A stretch of DNA of 64,000 bases from Lycocorax pyrrhopterus obiensis (Eukaryota > Chordata > Aves > Passeriformes > Paradisaeidae), in contig JACSVZ010000006.1 of NCBI GenBank assembly GCA_014706295.1, positions 29,673,629-29,737,628 of the forward strand. Reading direction: 5' to 3'. The notes below the pieces were generated by a model. That model ran no database searches and was not told where the DNA came from. It saw nothing but the letters and a program-made list of their open reading frames with translations. Of this stretch, positions 1 to 12,297 are shown piece after piece. The position numbers were made by a program, and so were the translations under genes. Numbering within the stretch: position 1 is the first letter of the stretch; each line of letters starts with the position of its first letter.

Positions 1-1344
1 TTTAATTTTAATTTGGTTTGGTATTATGAGGAGTTCTATGGAGGAGATATGCATGTGGACTTGATGGTTATTCCTTTCCTTAAACACATCTAAAAAGTAA
101 TTGCACTTTAAATAGTCATAAATTTTCAGGTCATGTTCATTTACTAGCAATTAATCAATGTTTTCTGGTAATCAGAATACAGATTATTATTTTACACTTG
201 TAAAAAAATGAGCGTTTTTTCACCTTTGATAATGGACCACTTGAGATTAATTTATTCATCTTTGCAGCAACAGAAACCCTGCTACATTTGTGATTATAAG
301 AATACTTAGAAGTGAGATAATGATGAAGACATGGGTTTCAATACAGGTTTTATAGAATCCTGCAGCTCTCAGTAGGGTAAATACATCATCCAAAATGCAC
401 CCCACCAAGAAAAAAGAAAAGAGAACAAAGTAATGAAAAAGAAAAGGAATAGACGTTTTTGATTTGTAGTCCAAGTGTTAACCTTAGTCTCTGCACAGGA
501 CAACACGAGACAGTAAATTGCTGGTATTGCTCTATTAGAAAAGACAACAGAAGAAAATGAAAGTAAAAAGAGCTCATAAGATTTTCAGAAAGTAAATACC
601 ATAATTTCATGGCAGCTTAATGAGAACTGGTCTTTAACTCTCATCGTAGAACAAATCCCTAAAGAATAAACATCTAAGAACTAAATGCCGTGATAAGGCA
701 AGGGAGAATTACAAACATATACATTTCTATGATATAGCAGTTTTACAATAGTAAGCTTGAGGCTGTGTCTAATATTCAGTTTCATTATACCACAAAATCA
801 ATTTCCATGGGATTGGTCACAGCCTGATGTCACTCTTACATAAAAAATTGGTTCTCACTATACAAAATTCTGTGTTATGGTCTTAGCTATTTTATACCCT
901 TTAATGAAAATCCTGGTATAGTTTCATGGACTCCCTAGCTGACCTATACTCATTTCCTACACATCTGTATTCAAAGAAAACCAATTCCTTAAAAAACAAA
1001 CAAACCAACCCAACAAAACCAAAAATAAAGACAACTAAACCAGACCCAAAACAGGCTAATTCATTCCTGTACATCTAACCAAAAGTTAACACAAAGCTTT
1101 TTCTTGTGTTTCTATAATGTTAACTAGAAAGGTGAAAATTTAGGAGAGATCATGGAAAGATTTTTCTGGAGTTTACTTGCAACTCACTGCAGTGTAGAGA
1201 GTGGAATTGAACGAAACGATAACTGACTAAGGGTAAAGACCCAGCATTTTCACTCTCGGAAGTGTTTTCTAAAATCTAATTTCAAGGAACGTGGCTTATT
1301 GTAGCTGCTGAAAATAAGTTTTCTAGCCATGATTATGAAGGACC
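1..1344. other. AT-rich DNA, no gene seen
   Basis: No recognisable gene or interspersed repeat. The only short reading frames, on the minus strand near 256-610, overlap each other and resemble no known protein. A C/A-rich low-complexity run lies at about 984-1050. Confidence 0.6.
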
Positions 1345-2086
1345 TTGGAGAGTTGGGAACTGTCTGAAATTCAACAAAGGCAAGTGCAGGGTCCTGCACC
1401 TGGGGAGGAATAGCCCTCTGCACCAGCACAGGCTGAGGATTGATCTGCTGTGGAGAAGGACCTGGGGGTCCTGGTGGACAACAAGCTGTCCATGAACCAG
1501 CAGTGCCCTTGTGGCCAAGAAGGCCAATGGTGTCCTAGGCTGCGTTAGAAAGAGCACTGCCAGCAGGTCAAGGGAGGTGATCCTGCCTCTCTACTCAGCC
1601 CTGGTGAGGCTACTCCAGGAGTGCTGTGTCCAGCTCTTGGCTCCTCAGGATAGTAGAGACATGGAGCTCCTGAAATGGGTCCATTGGAGGGCAACAAAGA
1701 TGATTAAGGGACTGGAGTATTTCACTTATGAGGAAAGGCTGAGGGAGCTGGGTCTGTTCAGCCTGGAGACAAGTGGGAGGGGACCTCATCAAGAGAATGG
1801 AGTGAGGCTCTTCTCAGCGGTGGCAAGAGCCAATGGGCAGAAACTGATGCACAGGAAGTATCACCTGAACATGAGGAAGAACTTTTCTGTGTGGGTGACC
1901 CTGCAAAGGAACTGATTGCCCAGAGAAGCTGTGGACTCTCCCTCACTGGAGATACTCAGGAACTGGCCGGACTGAATCCTGTGCCCTGTGCTCTAGGATG
2001 AACCTGCTTGAGCAGGGGGGTCGGACCAGATGACCCACTGTGGTCCTTTCCTACCTCACCCATTCTGTGATTCTGTGATTCTGTGA
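1345..2086 (+). mobile_element. CR1 LINE fragment (ORF2 C-terminal part plus 3' UTR)
   Basis: Non-LTR retrotransposon fragment in sense orientation. The translated product (ORF2p) is the reverse transcriptase that copies CR1 RNA at a genomic nick. The piece starts in the C-terminal third of ORF2, at the peptides KGKCRVLHLG and EKDLGVLVD. It continues through [37 protein letters not shown] and HLNMRKNF, which are typical of CR1 ORF2 as I remember the family. It then runs through the 3' UTR (GACCAGATGACC block) and ends in ATTCTGTG short repeats at 2062-2086, the normal CR1 3' end. It is 5'-truncated, as most CR1 copies are. Several small deletions break the frame, for example around 1780-1830 where the stretch after FSLE is shortened. 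The longest open piece is 1511-1915 (134 codons), and the element is dead. The family call is very secure; the subfamily is not determined. Confidence 0.96.
1511..1915 (+). pseudogene. CR1 ORF2 reverse transcriptase, C-terminal remnant
   Basis: A 134-codon open stretch inside the CR1 copy at 1345-2086. It begins at KKANGVLGC and keeps [40 protein letters not shown] and HLNMRKNF, all C-terminal ORF2 segments downstream of the catalytic palm. The catalytic motifs are absent because the element is 5'-truncated. The frame is damaged after FSLE and the reading ends at a premature stop. The methionine at 1511 is only the first ATG in the remnant, not a native start. It has no host function that I can see. 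Confidence 0.85.
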
Positions 2087-5000
2087 AATACATCTGAATC
2101 TATGTAAGATCCTTTACAGACCCTATCTGTTCATATGTTGGAGAACAATGTATTCTACTAGAAAGCCTGGATATTGCATATAAACTGCATATGCATGACA
2201 GAAAATAATTCTGAGAGTTTGGAGGCATATTTTAACACAGAATAGAAGAGTGGACTAAGTAATGACTTAATAATCTAAAAAAAAAAAGGAAAGTAAATAC
2301 AATGCATGGGGTAGTAGGAAGTGAATTATTTCATACAGAAAATAATAAACACACTGAATAAACTGTCAAAATTGAAAGCCTGGATTTTGCCAGAAGATAG
2401 ATGAATTTCACGCTCTTATCAGCAAAGCTTTGAAGTGAATATATAAAAAAATTGGAAAAGGCAGCACAGCAGTTCAAAAAAAATATGTTCACTGCAGAGA
2501 AAAGTCTTCAAACTGAGGCTAAAAAAAAAAGAAATAAAAAAAAAATAACAACAGCCTGTATTGCTGGTATGTTGTTCTTTGCTGGAAGGGAAAGGCCCGG
2601 GGAATTTCCCATTTGAAAATGAGCAAATGAACAAAATCTATGTTTTGATCATAGTGTTTGAAGTCCTAAGAAAAAAATATCAACTCACGTTCCATACGTT
2701 CAAAAAAGGAAGAAGATGGGATATTTTATTAATTTACAAAAGAGTTTTGATGGTATCAAAAATCTATGAATATGAACATTTTGAAGGTATTCATTGAGGA
2801 ATTTAGGAATTCTTCACCAATATTGACTTCAAGAGAAGAGGAAGATCCCATGTTTCAAAGAAGTGCATAAAAATACCTGTATAAAGGTTATCACAAATAA
2901 GCAAATCAATGAAAACTAAGATCAATCAAGAAGCAAAAATATATGTAAGAATAGAAAATTTAGCAGGTTACCATGAACACTGGAACAAATAAGAGAATTC
3001 TTCAGATTAAATAGAGAAGAATAAAGAAAAAAAGTTAGACAACTGCATCTTAAGGCTAGTTAGAGATTTAAAATTCCAAAAATTAAATTAAAACTATGGG
3101 TTTAATTTCCATAGTGCGGAGCCACAGTCATTAGAGGTCAATCTCATTATTTAATGCACTCAAGGAAATATTTGAAGTATATAAGAGCAACTCAAAACCT
3201 CCCTAATTAAATATCAATAGAATCGTACTTGAGACTTATTGTATACAATATTAAGCATACACTAACCCTCAGAATACACATCTCACTAACTGGACTAGCT
3301 GGTAAGACAACAAAGTTAGAAGATCTGGTTTTACATAAATGACTGTTCTGTCATTTAAAACACCTCCTTTATAAACACTGTAAATCACTTTCCAGTTATA
3401 TTCAGTAGTTATATTTTGAAAAAGCGGCTATTATTTCATGGAAAATAATCAGCAGTGCTGCAACGAATGGCATGCTGGTTCTCAGCACCAGCTCCTGAAG
3501 ACTGATTTTTTGTGACAGCTTGCAGGGATATCAAACGCCTGCAACCAGCCCCCCACTTCCACATCTAAAAGGAAACAATTGCAGAGAAGGACCTGGTGGT
3601 GCCAGGTCACTGCAGCAACATAGCAAAGTAAAAGAGGGTAGACACCTGACCTAGGACCTGGATGGCATCTTTCAAGTTTAGGACACTGGCAGCATCCCAG
3701 AAAGGACGGACCGTTTTTTTGTTGTCAGCTTTGAATCTTTTTTTTTTTTTTCATTTTTGAAAATTACAGATTTCCTGCAGAAATTCACGGGAAAAGGTAT
3801 GAGGATGTAGGGTTGAATCCAGTACTGAGATTGGAGCTATAACATAAGAAGAAACTGTAAATAAATGCAAGTGTTACAAAGATTAATTGGAAATATAAAG
3901 CATAGAGTGGGATAAAAAAGGAGTCTTACCATAGGGACCATTTTGCAAAAGTATATAGCAGCAAATAAATAAATGAGAGTGTAGCATTACCAGCAGGGAG
4001 AATAAAAATGAAGGACTTCATCCTATGACTGCAAAGCAGGGAAATTTGCATGATTTCTTGCATACTAATCTAGTGTTTGCAGAAAATATAGATAAGGTAA
4101 AACAGTCACAGGGCACAATGTTTTCTTCTGAATAAAAAAGAAATTAAAGCAATTCAGGACGAAACAGAACTAATCTGTGAACTAAGAAATTATGTCCTTT
4201 CATCTTGGGTTTCACTGACAGGTCCCAAACTCCTACATACTACAGGTGACAACGAAGTGAATCCATACTTTATTATCTCAATACCCTCTGTCTCTCCATT
4301 TCCCAGTCCTTTCCTGGTTTTGAAAATATGTTAGTTGCTATTCAGTCAGGGTTTGTAATTGTATAGTTACACAAATTCAATGCTTTTCATGGCTGCATGG
4401 TTTTAACACAGCAATAGAACATAACATCAGAGAGAAATAGAACACTACAATCCTTGTGGTCCCATGTATGGTGTGAGAAATATATTTCTGTCCCCACTCC
4501 CTCTTATAATGTAGAATGAAATCAGAACGAGCCATTACCAGAGGCAAATAATGGGTTTGTAAAAATTAAAGTGGACGGATGAATTTTTCTTCATTTTGTA
4601 GTAAGTTATATCTATCAAAGGCACAAACATTTGCATTTTTATGAATATAGCCCATAACATTTTATGAAAAATTAGGTTCAGATTTCACCCGTGTCCTGAT
4701 TTGAGCCTGTTAGCAACCTCCAGAGCAATATTTCCATTATGGTATACCTATATGCTCATCTTCCTGGGACACAGATGGAAGGGCAAACAAGGAGGAAGCT
4801 AACATGGAAAAAAAAGGCAAATAATATGCACAAGAAACATTTACCAACTGGCGTATTCAAATCAGCCACAGCACCTGTATTAGAGGTATTGTTCCAAAAA
4901 CACACTCCAGACAGGGCAAACTATTAAATCATCTTTTCTAGAGCATTACATCATATAGTATCTTGCTACTTGAAAATCACATGTATATCCATATTTTTTG

Positions 5001-6084
5001 GTTCATTAAATCAATCAGCCTGATGCAGTAGAACATCTTAATATAGACTGAGCTCACACAGTTAAAAATGGTACACTGGAAACCCCTTGCTGTTACACAA
5101 GGATAAAAGCAATTATCTTTTTGAAGAAACTTGTATAAGGACACATAAACTTTCATGCCAACACTTCACTCTCCCACACACTATATTTCTAAGACATAGT
5201 CACTCTAATGTTTTATCTTGCAACACTTTAAAGCCAAAGCTTTGAAAATTCTTCATGTCATCTAGAAGATGTAAAGCGGAATTCCAAGATGATGTTTGAA
5301 CATTATTGTAATTTATTTCTAATTACCCTGCTCTGATTGGATTGGTAATAAATTCAGTTCATTTCCCCAAGTCAATTCTCTTTTGCCCATGACAGCAACT
5401 GGTGAGTGATCCTTATCTCAACTCACAAGTCCTTCATTCTATTTTCTCTTCTTGTCCAGCTGACGAGGTAAGTGACAGAGCAACTATGGTAGGCGCTTGG
5501 CATCCAGCCAGGGTCAAACCACCATGGGTACAGTGAAATACAACTGTGATAGATGAATTTTCATAATACAAATAGAGAGGAAATTATATTAAAAAGTGAA
5601 GGTAATGGTCAGAGCAGATAAAAGGCAAATAACTAAATATAAACCAAATAGAAAAGGCAGCTTAATTTCTCACCATCATTCCCAGATGTCTCCTGGGTTT
5701 TTTGTTGTTTTTCTTTTTAATGAGATTCTTTCTGTAGGGTGTTCCTGGTTGAATGACATATAGGGAATTTGAATGCTAAAAAGAAATCTTAGCCAACCAA
5801 AAACAAACAAGAAAACAAAGTCACAATCTGTATCATAAATTAATTCTCTGGCTGCTCAACTTGAAGGTATGTCTTCCTGTTTATTGACAAAACATGTTTC
5901 CCAGTTATCCCAGTTTCCCAGCTTAAATTTACTGAAAACAGGGGACACTAAAATTAATAAATTAAAGCATATGTGTGAGTTCATTAGTGACTTTGCTTTA
6001 CTAAAAGAAAGTATAAATTTTGTTATTTTATATGTTTAATGTTAAAAGCGTCATTGCCCAAAGAAGAAGTCACCTTTGAGATAA
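2087..6084. other. AT-rich DNA, low-complexity runs only
   Basis: No gene or interspersed repeat recognised. It contains an A run at 2277-2287, an A-rich tract at 2520-2550 and a T run at 3738-3751. The block at about 3440-3690 is somewhat richer in G+C but matches nothing I know. The open frames at 2561-2797 and 4739-4927 look like chance. Confidence 0.55.
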
Positions 6085-6134
6085 AAGAACCCTAATGTTA
6101 CACAACCAGAAGAACCCTAATGCTACACAACCAA
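6085..6134. repeat. 25 bp tandem duplication, two copies
   Basis: Two head-to-tail copies of a 25 bp unit containing GAACCCTAATG and ACACAACC. They differ by one T/C change in the middle. The near identity indicates a recent local duplication. Confidence 0.9.
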
Positions 6135-7009
6135 TAAAATGAAACAGGAATACTGAGAAGTGTTTTGAATACAATGGCTTTTGCACACTGTGTCCCCAGG
6201 GGAAAAAAAAAAAAATTAGTATTCACAAAAGATTGCCAAAGATCAAAGAGGATCAGAGAGGAAAATTGTTGTTTATTATTTTAGTCGTTTTTACTCTTTC
6301 TGTCTCACTTCTGCTGTTGTTTTTTGCAATTTTTATACGGTGTAAATTATTGATACAGGTGTCATTTTATGACCCTCAAGTAATGCAAAGGATTGAACCA
6401 GGTAGTTAGAATTGAATTAAAATATATGCTATCTATGGCCTGAAAATCAGCAAGGAGTAAATATGTATGTATTTTCTAACACAGTTTTTGTATTGCCTCA
6501 TAAAAACACTTTGTTCTTCGTCTTCATTAACTAGTACCAGCAGTGGTAGTTCCATGTAATTGGCACTGTTTTCTGCTTGATCTGCAATAAAATCAATTAT
6601 TAACATATCTAGTTTGAGTATTTTTTATGTCTCTATTTTATGGTACATTCTGCAAGCTCTACAATAAGGGCTGGAAATGCTGCATGACGCTGCAGAAATG
6701 GGGTGGTCACAGATGTGACTCATGTCAAATGGAGAGCAAAAAAATCAGGAAATATTTTAAATGGCTTGAAATTTAAACTTTCTTGAAAAGTGATTGAATT
6801 CATGACAGCGTGGTTCCTTTTTTCTACTGTTTCTAGGGATATAGGCATTCTTGTAGGTTCCTGAATATTCCACACAAGGGAAAACAAAATCCTGTTTTTA
6901 AGAAAGGTGAAGCACAGTCTTTTTTTGGTTCATTACATTATGCACCTATTGTTAACTTTTTGCAGAAAACACAAAGAATCTAGAAGCTTTTGAAAAAGTG
7001 CTTAACACT
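6135..7009. other. AT-rich DNA, nothing recognised
   Basis: An A13 run lies at 6203-6215 directly after a CCCAGGGG dyad. No gene, RNA or interspersed repeat recognised. Confidence 0.55.
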
Positions 7010-7060
7010 GATACAAGAGTTAAAAATAATGATACAAGAGGTAAAAATAATAATACAAGA
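7010..7060. repeat. 21 bp tandem repeat, about 2.4 copies
   Basis: Units start at 7010, 7031 and 7052, each beginning GATACAAGA or AATACAAGA and followed by an A-rich half. Copies 1 and 2 differ at one base; the third is partial. Confidence 0.88.
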
Positions 7061-8549
7061 AAATTTAAAAGAAAAAGACTGACAAACTTCCAGTAGAACC
7101 CACTGGACCAGAACAGAAAATATTCAAAAATCTGAAACAACTAAGTTTTTTTAGTGTGGAAGTATTTTGTCTCTGTTTTCTGCAGCTGCTGCTAAGATAA
7201 AATGAAAGGCTTTTAAATTTATGTAGTCCAAAAATGTGCAGATAGCACAGCCTCAGATGTAGGTACAAGTTCTGTGCATTTTAGGAAAGGGAATGGAAGA
7301 CTAGCCTTAATCTGATTTTCCAGTTTTCTAATGCTTGCTATGACAGAAGCCATTACAAACTAAATCAAAATTTAACCCACCCCTAGAAGGCACTTTAAAT
7401 TTAAACTTGTTTCAGAAATCCCACAGAGCCCTGGGGCAGCTGGGTCTGAGGAGGACATGATGTCCAAACATGTAGCTTTGAGGAAAAAACATGATTCCTA
7501 GAGAACCAAGCTGTTAGGGAAAAGCTCCACTTATGAAGGGCCGAAAATTCTTCGTAATACTCTAAAGCTCAACAACACGTAGCCTGGTAGCTGTCATTCT
7601 GCTATTTGGGTATCGTGCATCCATTTGGAGACTGGGATAGTTACAGAGCGCATGGAAATGCTCACAGTATGAACAGCTGTAACTGAGATGATGGATAGCA
7701 CAGGTCTTTGCCACAGGATCCAAACATTTCAATTGCTAGGGACCATTAGTACAAACACAGCTCTGAATGCTCTGTCACTGACTAAAGCTGTGGTACACGG
7801 AAAAGACTCATGCACAGCTCAGCCTTCTTCCTTAGGCACTGCCTCTCAGGGCACTGGGAAACAGATATAGGCGGAAGAAAAGAATACTCTGGTTTTTGGT
7901 TACATTGCAATTCTCATGTTGTGTACATTTTCATAATATACCTCCAATAGTATAATAACCCCCTAGCCTGTTTTTAGCTGTCTGCCCACAATAGAGGATT
8001 AATAGCAGGATTAGGAACCTCCTTGTTACAATTTTATTACCTCTCCATGCCATTTTTCTTAGCCCGTACTTCTCTTCCTCTTCTGTACAGGATAATAAAA
8101 GAATGGAATACCTTTCCTGTTAACCAGCTATTCAGCTGAAAATAAGAGGATAATGAGAGAATGATTCAATGTCCATTTGGAAAGTCAATCAAAGTGAATT
8201 TTGATCTATTCTCAAAGGCTTACAAATGAGCTGAAAAAAAATCATTACATAAATCCCTATTCACAGCCCCCTTCAGTAATATGGATAGGCATTAAGTATA
8301 CATGACTAGATTTTTCAGGGAACTTCCAGCTCTTAACAGTCATCAAATTAAATTTTCAAAGGTACCTAAGTATCTAATTCTCACTGGTGCTTATCTGCGT
8401 CTTCATGAGCCTAAGTACCATAAAAAAATCCATCCTTTGATCATTATCAAGTGCATAAGGAAACTCTCAAAAGCATGTAAATAGCTGGAAGGTATTCATT
8501 CAGAGGAGAGGATGTAGGAGGTAGGAGGTAGCAGATAGAACAGAAGAAT
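7061..8549. other. Unannotated DNA
   Basis: The stretch from about 7400 to 7870 is less AT-rich than its surroundings, but I recognise no domain, RNA or repeat family. A short purine-rich GGAGGTA-type repeat lies at 8511-8531. Confidence 0.5.
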
Positions 8550-8660
8550 AATCACAGAATCACAGAATCACAGAATCAGCTAGGTTGGAAAAGACCTTCG
8601 AGATCATCAAGTCCAACTTGTGACCTAACACCACCTTGTCAACTAGGCCATGGCACTAAG
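8550..8660 (-). mobile_element. CR1 LINE 3' tail
   Basis: Reverse-oriented CR1 3' end. Read on the plus strand it begins with three ATCACAGA-type terminal repeats at 8550-8577. The CR1 3' UTR block follows (GGTTGGAAAAGACCTTCGAGATCATCAAGTCCAAC, here split at 8584-8618), then CCTAACACCACC. It is 5'-truncated after about 110 bp and carries no coding sequence. It belongs to a different 3' UTR subtype from the copy at 1345-2086. Confidence 0.93.
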
Positions 8661-8935
8661 GTCAAAAATGGTTCAGATAAGAAGTTTTATAATATACATT
8701 TCCCCCTCCCCACAAAGTCTTTGGTCTTACTTAGGCATAGTCTCCAAATCATAGTATATTGTACCTTATTTATTCCACTTCTACTTACCCTAAAGATGAA
8801 GAAGAAGAAAACAGAAAAAACTTGTTTCCTGATTCCATTCATTCTTTTGCAGTAAATTTTTTCCTTTATATATCCTTTACATTATATTTTTGAGAACATG
8901 TTTATCTTCTCCTACTTTCCCACAGCAGAAATGTT

Positions 8936-8959
8936 ATTTCTTCTCAGAAGAGAAGAAAT
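8936..8959. repeat. Perfect 10 bp hairpin with 4-base loop
   Basis: ATTTCTTCTC at 8936-8945 is exactly complementary to GAGAAGAAAT at 8950-8959, with loop AGAA. The arms are pure pyrimidine and pure purine. Confidence 0.85.
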
Positions 8960-9390
8960 TGTTCTTCCCAAAATTTAAATACCTTACTTTCTTCCCAGAA
9001 TTCAGCTAACTTCTTTTAAACTCCATTTTTTTCTGGAAGATGGAAGTGTATCAGTCCTCCAAATATCATTTGAAAATGACATGCAAATTCCTGCACATTC
9101 TTTAAATTTAGAGAAATAAAATTCTGTTTACCAACATGCTGGTTTGGGCTGGGATAGAGTTAATTTTTTTCACAGTGGCTGGTTTTGTGTTGAACAAGGT
9201 GTTAACAATATAGCGGGTGTTTTGTTATTGCTGAGCAGGGCTTATACAGTGCCAAGACCTTTTCTGCCTTTGGTACTGCCACACTGGTGAGGAAGTTGGG
9301 AGTGCATGGGAGGCTGGGAGGAGACACTGCCAGGACAGGTGACCCCAACTGACCAAAGGCATATTCCAGATCATGTGACATCATGCTCAG

Positions 9391-9399
9391 TTTATAATG
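9391..9399 (+). promoter_or_regulatory. LTR TATA-like box (relic)
   Basis: TTTATAATG in the middle of the 9137-9690 LTR, at the place where the sister copy at 50741-51304 has TATATAAAG. In an intact provirus it would position RNA polymerase II initiation at the start of R. This copy has drifted from the consensus. Confidence 0.55.
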
Positions 9400-9555
9400 C
9401 GGGGGGAAGGAGGAAGGTAGGGACATTTGTCTTCCCAAGTCACCGTTGCACATGATGGGGCTCTCTTGGAGATGGCTGAACGCCTGCCTGCCCATGGGAA
9501 GCAGTGAATTAATTTCTTGTTTCCTTTGCTTGTGTGTGTGGCTTTTGATTTCACT

Positions 9556-9561
9556 ATTAAA
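9556..9561 (+). terminator. LTR polyadenylation signal (ATTAAA)
   Basis: ATTAAA variant hexamer about 165 bp downstream of the TATA-like box, followed by the T/G-containing stretch CTGTCTTTATCTC. It lies where the R region of this LTR family would end. Confidence 0.55.
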
Positions 9562-9690
9562 CTGTCTTTATCTCAACCCATGAGTTTTCTACTTTTTACC
9601 TTTCTGGTTCTCTTCCTGATTCAGCTGGTGGGGGAGAGAGTGAGTGGCTGTGTGTGGCTTGGTTGCTGGCTGGGGTTAAACCAGTCTACA

Positions 9691-11884
9691 AAAATTCAAT
9701 ATCATCTAAGGAAAAACAAAACTAAATTAAAGTCAGTGTGCTAGGAAAAAAAAAGGGGAAGAAAATAAAACCTGTATTTGATAGATTGCATCAACAAAGT
9801 TCCAATTTAATCCCTACTCTTATCATGCAACTATAATGCTTTGTTTCATCACACCTGGATGCTGATTCTTCTTGGATAACATTTTCTGTCTGTGTAAGTG
9901 AAAGAAATTACTTTTTACAGTTAGTGTGAGAAATTATGGTTATGGTGATAACAGAAAATAAAGAAAGGAAGTGTCTGATGTCATCACTGAGGAGACACAG
10001 AAGCCTTTTAATTACTCAAACTCACAATATAGCTATCATCATGGATTGCAGACTTCGGCTCCCTGGCACATAAATCAAAACAAAAACTGACTTCAGCTGC
10101 TCACCTACAAGCACCAAGTGCCATATGGGACCTGCTGAAACATCAGCATGAGGCTGGCAGATACAGTACAGAACCTGTGGGAAACTCACTCCCTCCTGGA
10201 TATCTATCTGGAGACTCAGCAGTAGACCCCACAGCACCTAAGAGGCACTAGATAGATAGCTCAGGCAGTGGAAGAAAGTCTCAGGAGTCTTCAGGGCTGG
10301 CAAACTCTGTAGATTTTCCTTCTGACAGGAAACTGTAGCAATGCACTCAAATTGGGATGAAACCTGAGAGTTATACCAAAGCCTTAATGATGTCAGAGGA
10401 GGCAGAAGAAACATAGATGCATAGGATTTTTCTGAAACTGAATAAAACCTTCTAAAAACTGACTCAAAAGAAAAAAAATTTAATGAAAATTTGAAGTGTT
10501 TGTGATATTGTTTACAGTAACTTACAGAATCACTTTGGGTTTTGTAAACAAGACAGAAAAAAGAAAAGAGAATAAGCTAAACCTCAGATAAATAAAGTTA
10601 GACTTAGAGAATTAATAAAATGCTTCTCTTGGACAGATAGTAGAACAGAAATTCTGTTTTTCCCTATAATTAATTCTCTGTTGAGAAGTACAGCATTCTA
10701 CATACAAAAAAAAATTGGTAATTAAATACGGAATATTCAGCTTCATCTGTAAACTGTCTTTTTTTAATGAGATCATCCAGACCCAAGGTTAGACTTTATT
10801 AGCAAAGACACTAAACTGTTTGTGCTTATAATGGGATGATAGATTCACTATTGTAGGATTAGTAGAATTAGTAATGGATTAGTAATAGCAGAATTAGTAA
10901 TGAATTTGCAACTGAAGAATGTTTTTAAAACATCTCTAGCTGAATTTAAATAATTCTCTGAAGATGCTGTCTCTCTATTGACTACCCAAACTTTTCTTCA
11001 GGCTACAAGAAAGAGTCAAATCGAACGCCAGGGATTTATTTCATTATACATGAAGCTTCTTCAGTATCTACTTTACTTTGCATGTTTTACAATCCAAAAT
11101 TAGCAGTTTCTCCAATCCTCTAGTCTTTGACAAGTACAAAATACAATGAAATTATTATTTTCTGCTTTTTACAAACTCTTTTACAAATGTTTATATTACT
11201 TCAGATTACTATTATCTAAAATACTATTCTAAATAACAGTAAAAACAAATTAAAGCTAATCTTCTGCCTAAATCATCGTTGCTATGGACTCATTGTCAAG
11301 ATGACTACCTTAAACTTCCAAAATTTTGAACTGGAAAACAATTTACTACAAACCGACAAAAAAACTGGGGGCTAAGAAAAAGTCTAGATATGAACTATTA
11401 CCAGAGGATAAATGATCATATCTACATGAATTTTTAAAAGTGGAGGTGAAAATAACCAGAAAAATAACTTCAGAATACATAGCACTTTTCACCTATAGTA
11501 TACCAAAAACAATCTGACAGATAAGTTTTATTAGAACTACCACAATCTGAAACTATATTTTTTTCTTTACAGATGAATCCAAAAAGCTGTTAAGAAACCA
11601 AAATATCTCAGCTAAAGTGACACTCCGATGCAAATTTATTAATCAGTGTCTTTAAATAGAAAATATTTTTATTTAAGCAACTAAAAAATCTTTCCAGTCC
11701 TTGTGGTATCTATCCAGCCTTTTCTACTTAAACTCCTTTTAATGTCTGACTAATTGATAGTCAGGCGCAAAATTAAAGCCTCACACTCTGTCTTGCCAAT
11801 TCAAGGCATACATAAAAGGCATACATAAAATTTGATTCAAACAGAATGAGCCACAACATTTTACATTAGAAAGATGTCAAAGTC
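9691..11884. other. Unannotated AT-rich DNA
   Basis: No gene recognised. The block 10010-10310 is less AT-rich but matches no known family. A degenerate 26 bp direct repeat (AGAATTAGTAATG at 10864 and 10890) lies in a run of ATTAGTA words. Confidence 0.5.
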
Positions 11885-12297
11885 CTAGGCCTTTTCTAAT
11901 AAATAACTCCGGCGTTTACAACGAAAGGGGAACAGCAGAGCAATAACAATTTGTCTGGCACCAGTCTGTTCAAAATTCCTTCGAAGGCACGATGAGAGGG
12001 AAGTCTGCAGCACAGTCCCCCAGGAGGCATTGGCATGTTTCATTATGACAGTCCTTGGCAGCTCATCAGTTCTACTCAGGAAGTGATCGGCCCCTTCTAG
12101 CAACCAAACTAATTTGTTTCCTATTCCAGCTTTTAGATTCCACACCCTCTGGCCTTGTTCTTTTCTCTCCAAAGCATCCAAGGCAAACAATCCCATCTGG
12201 ACTAGACGCCAGGCTGTCCAAGCCAACCCTTAGCAAAGGGCAAATACGCACCATACCCAACAGCACCTACAGTGCTACTGTGAGCACAAGAACTTGA
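11885..12297. other. GC-richer island, unclassified (possible old retroelement piece)
   Basis: This block stands out from its AT-rich surroundings. It is open on the minus strand from 12226 to 11885 (113 codons), with a second minus frame at 12266-12072 and a plus frame at 12055-12297. Overlapping open frames on both strands suggest a composition effect rather than a gene. I recognise no protein family. AATAAATAA lies at the left edge (about 11898). It could be a decayed LTR, a pseudogene fragment or a conserved non-coding block. Confidence 0.3.

Larger units (their letters stand above)
9137..9690 (+). mobile_element. Solo LTR of an endogenous retrovirus
   Basis: A roughly 554 bp element starting TGCTGGTTTGGGCTGGGA and ending GGGGTTAAACC...CTACA, so it has retroviral TG...CA termini. 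The pattern matches an LTR family I know as common in birds. Conserved blocks include TATTGCTGAGCAG, CCAACTGACCAAAG, the TATA-like TTTATAATG at 9391, GGAGATGGCTGAAC and CCTGCCTGCCCATGGGAAG. An ATTAAA polyadenylation signal lies at 9556. No gag, pol or env sequence and no primer binding site follows, so it is a solo LTR left by LTR-LTR recombination. I could not find a convincing target-site duplication at either edge (CAACA before, AAAAT after), and the terminal bases have mutated. A second, inverted copy lies at 50741-51304. The ERV class is not assigned. Confidence 0.88.

Noticed and set aside
3581..3600. GCAGAGAAGGACCTGGTGGT, like the CR1 EKDLGVL codons
   Set aside because: No flanking CR1 sequence on either side; a 20-base resemblance alone is not enough.
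9202..9744. Open frames of 97 (-) and 75 (+) codons
   Set aside because: Both fall within or run out of the solo LTR at 9137-9690, which does not encode protein.
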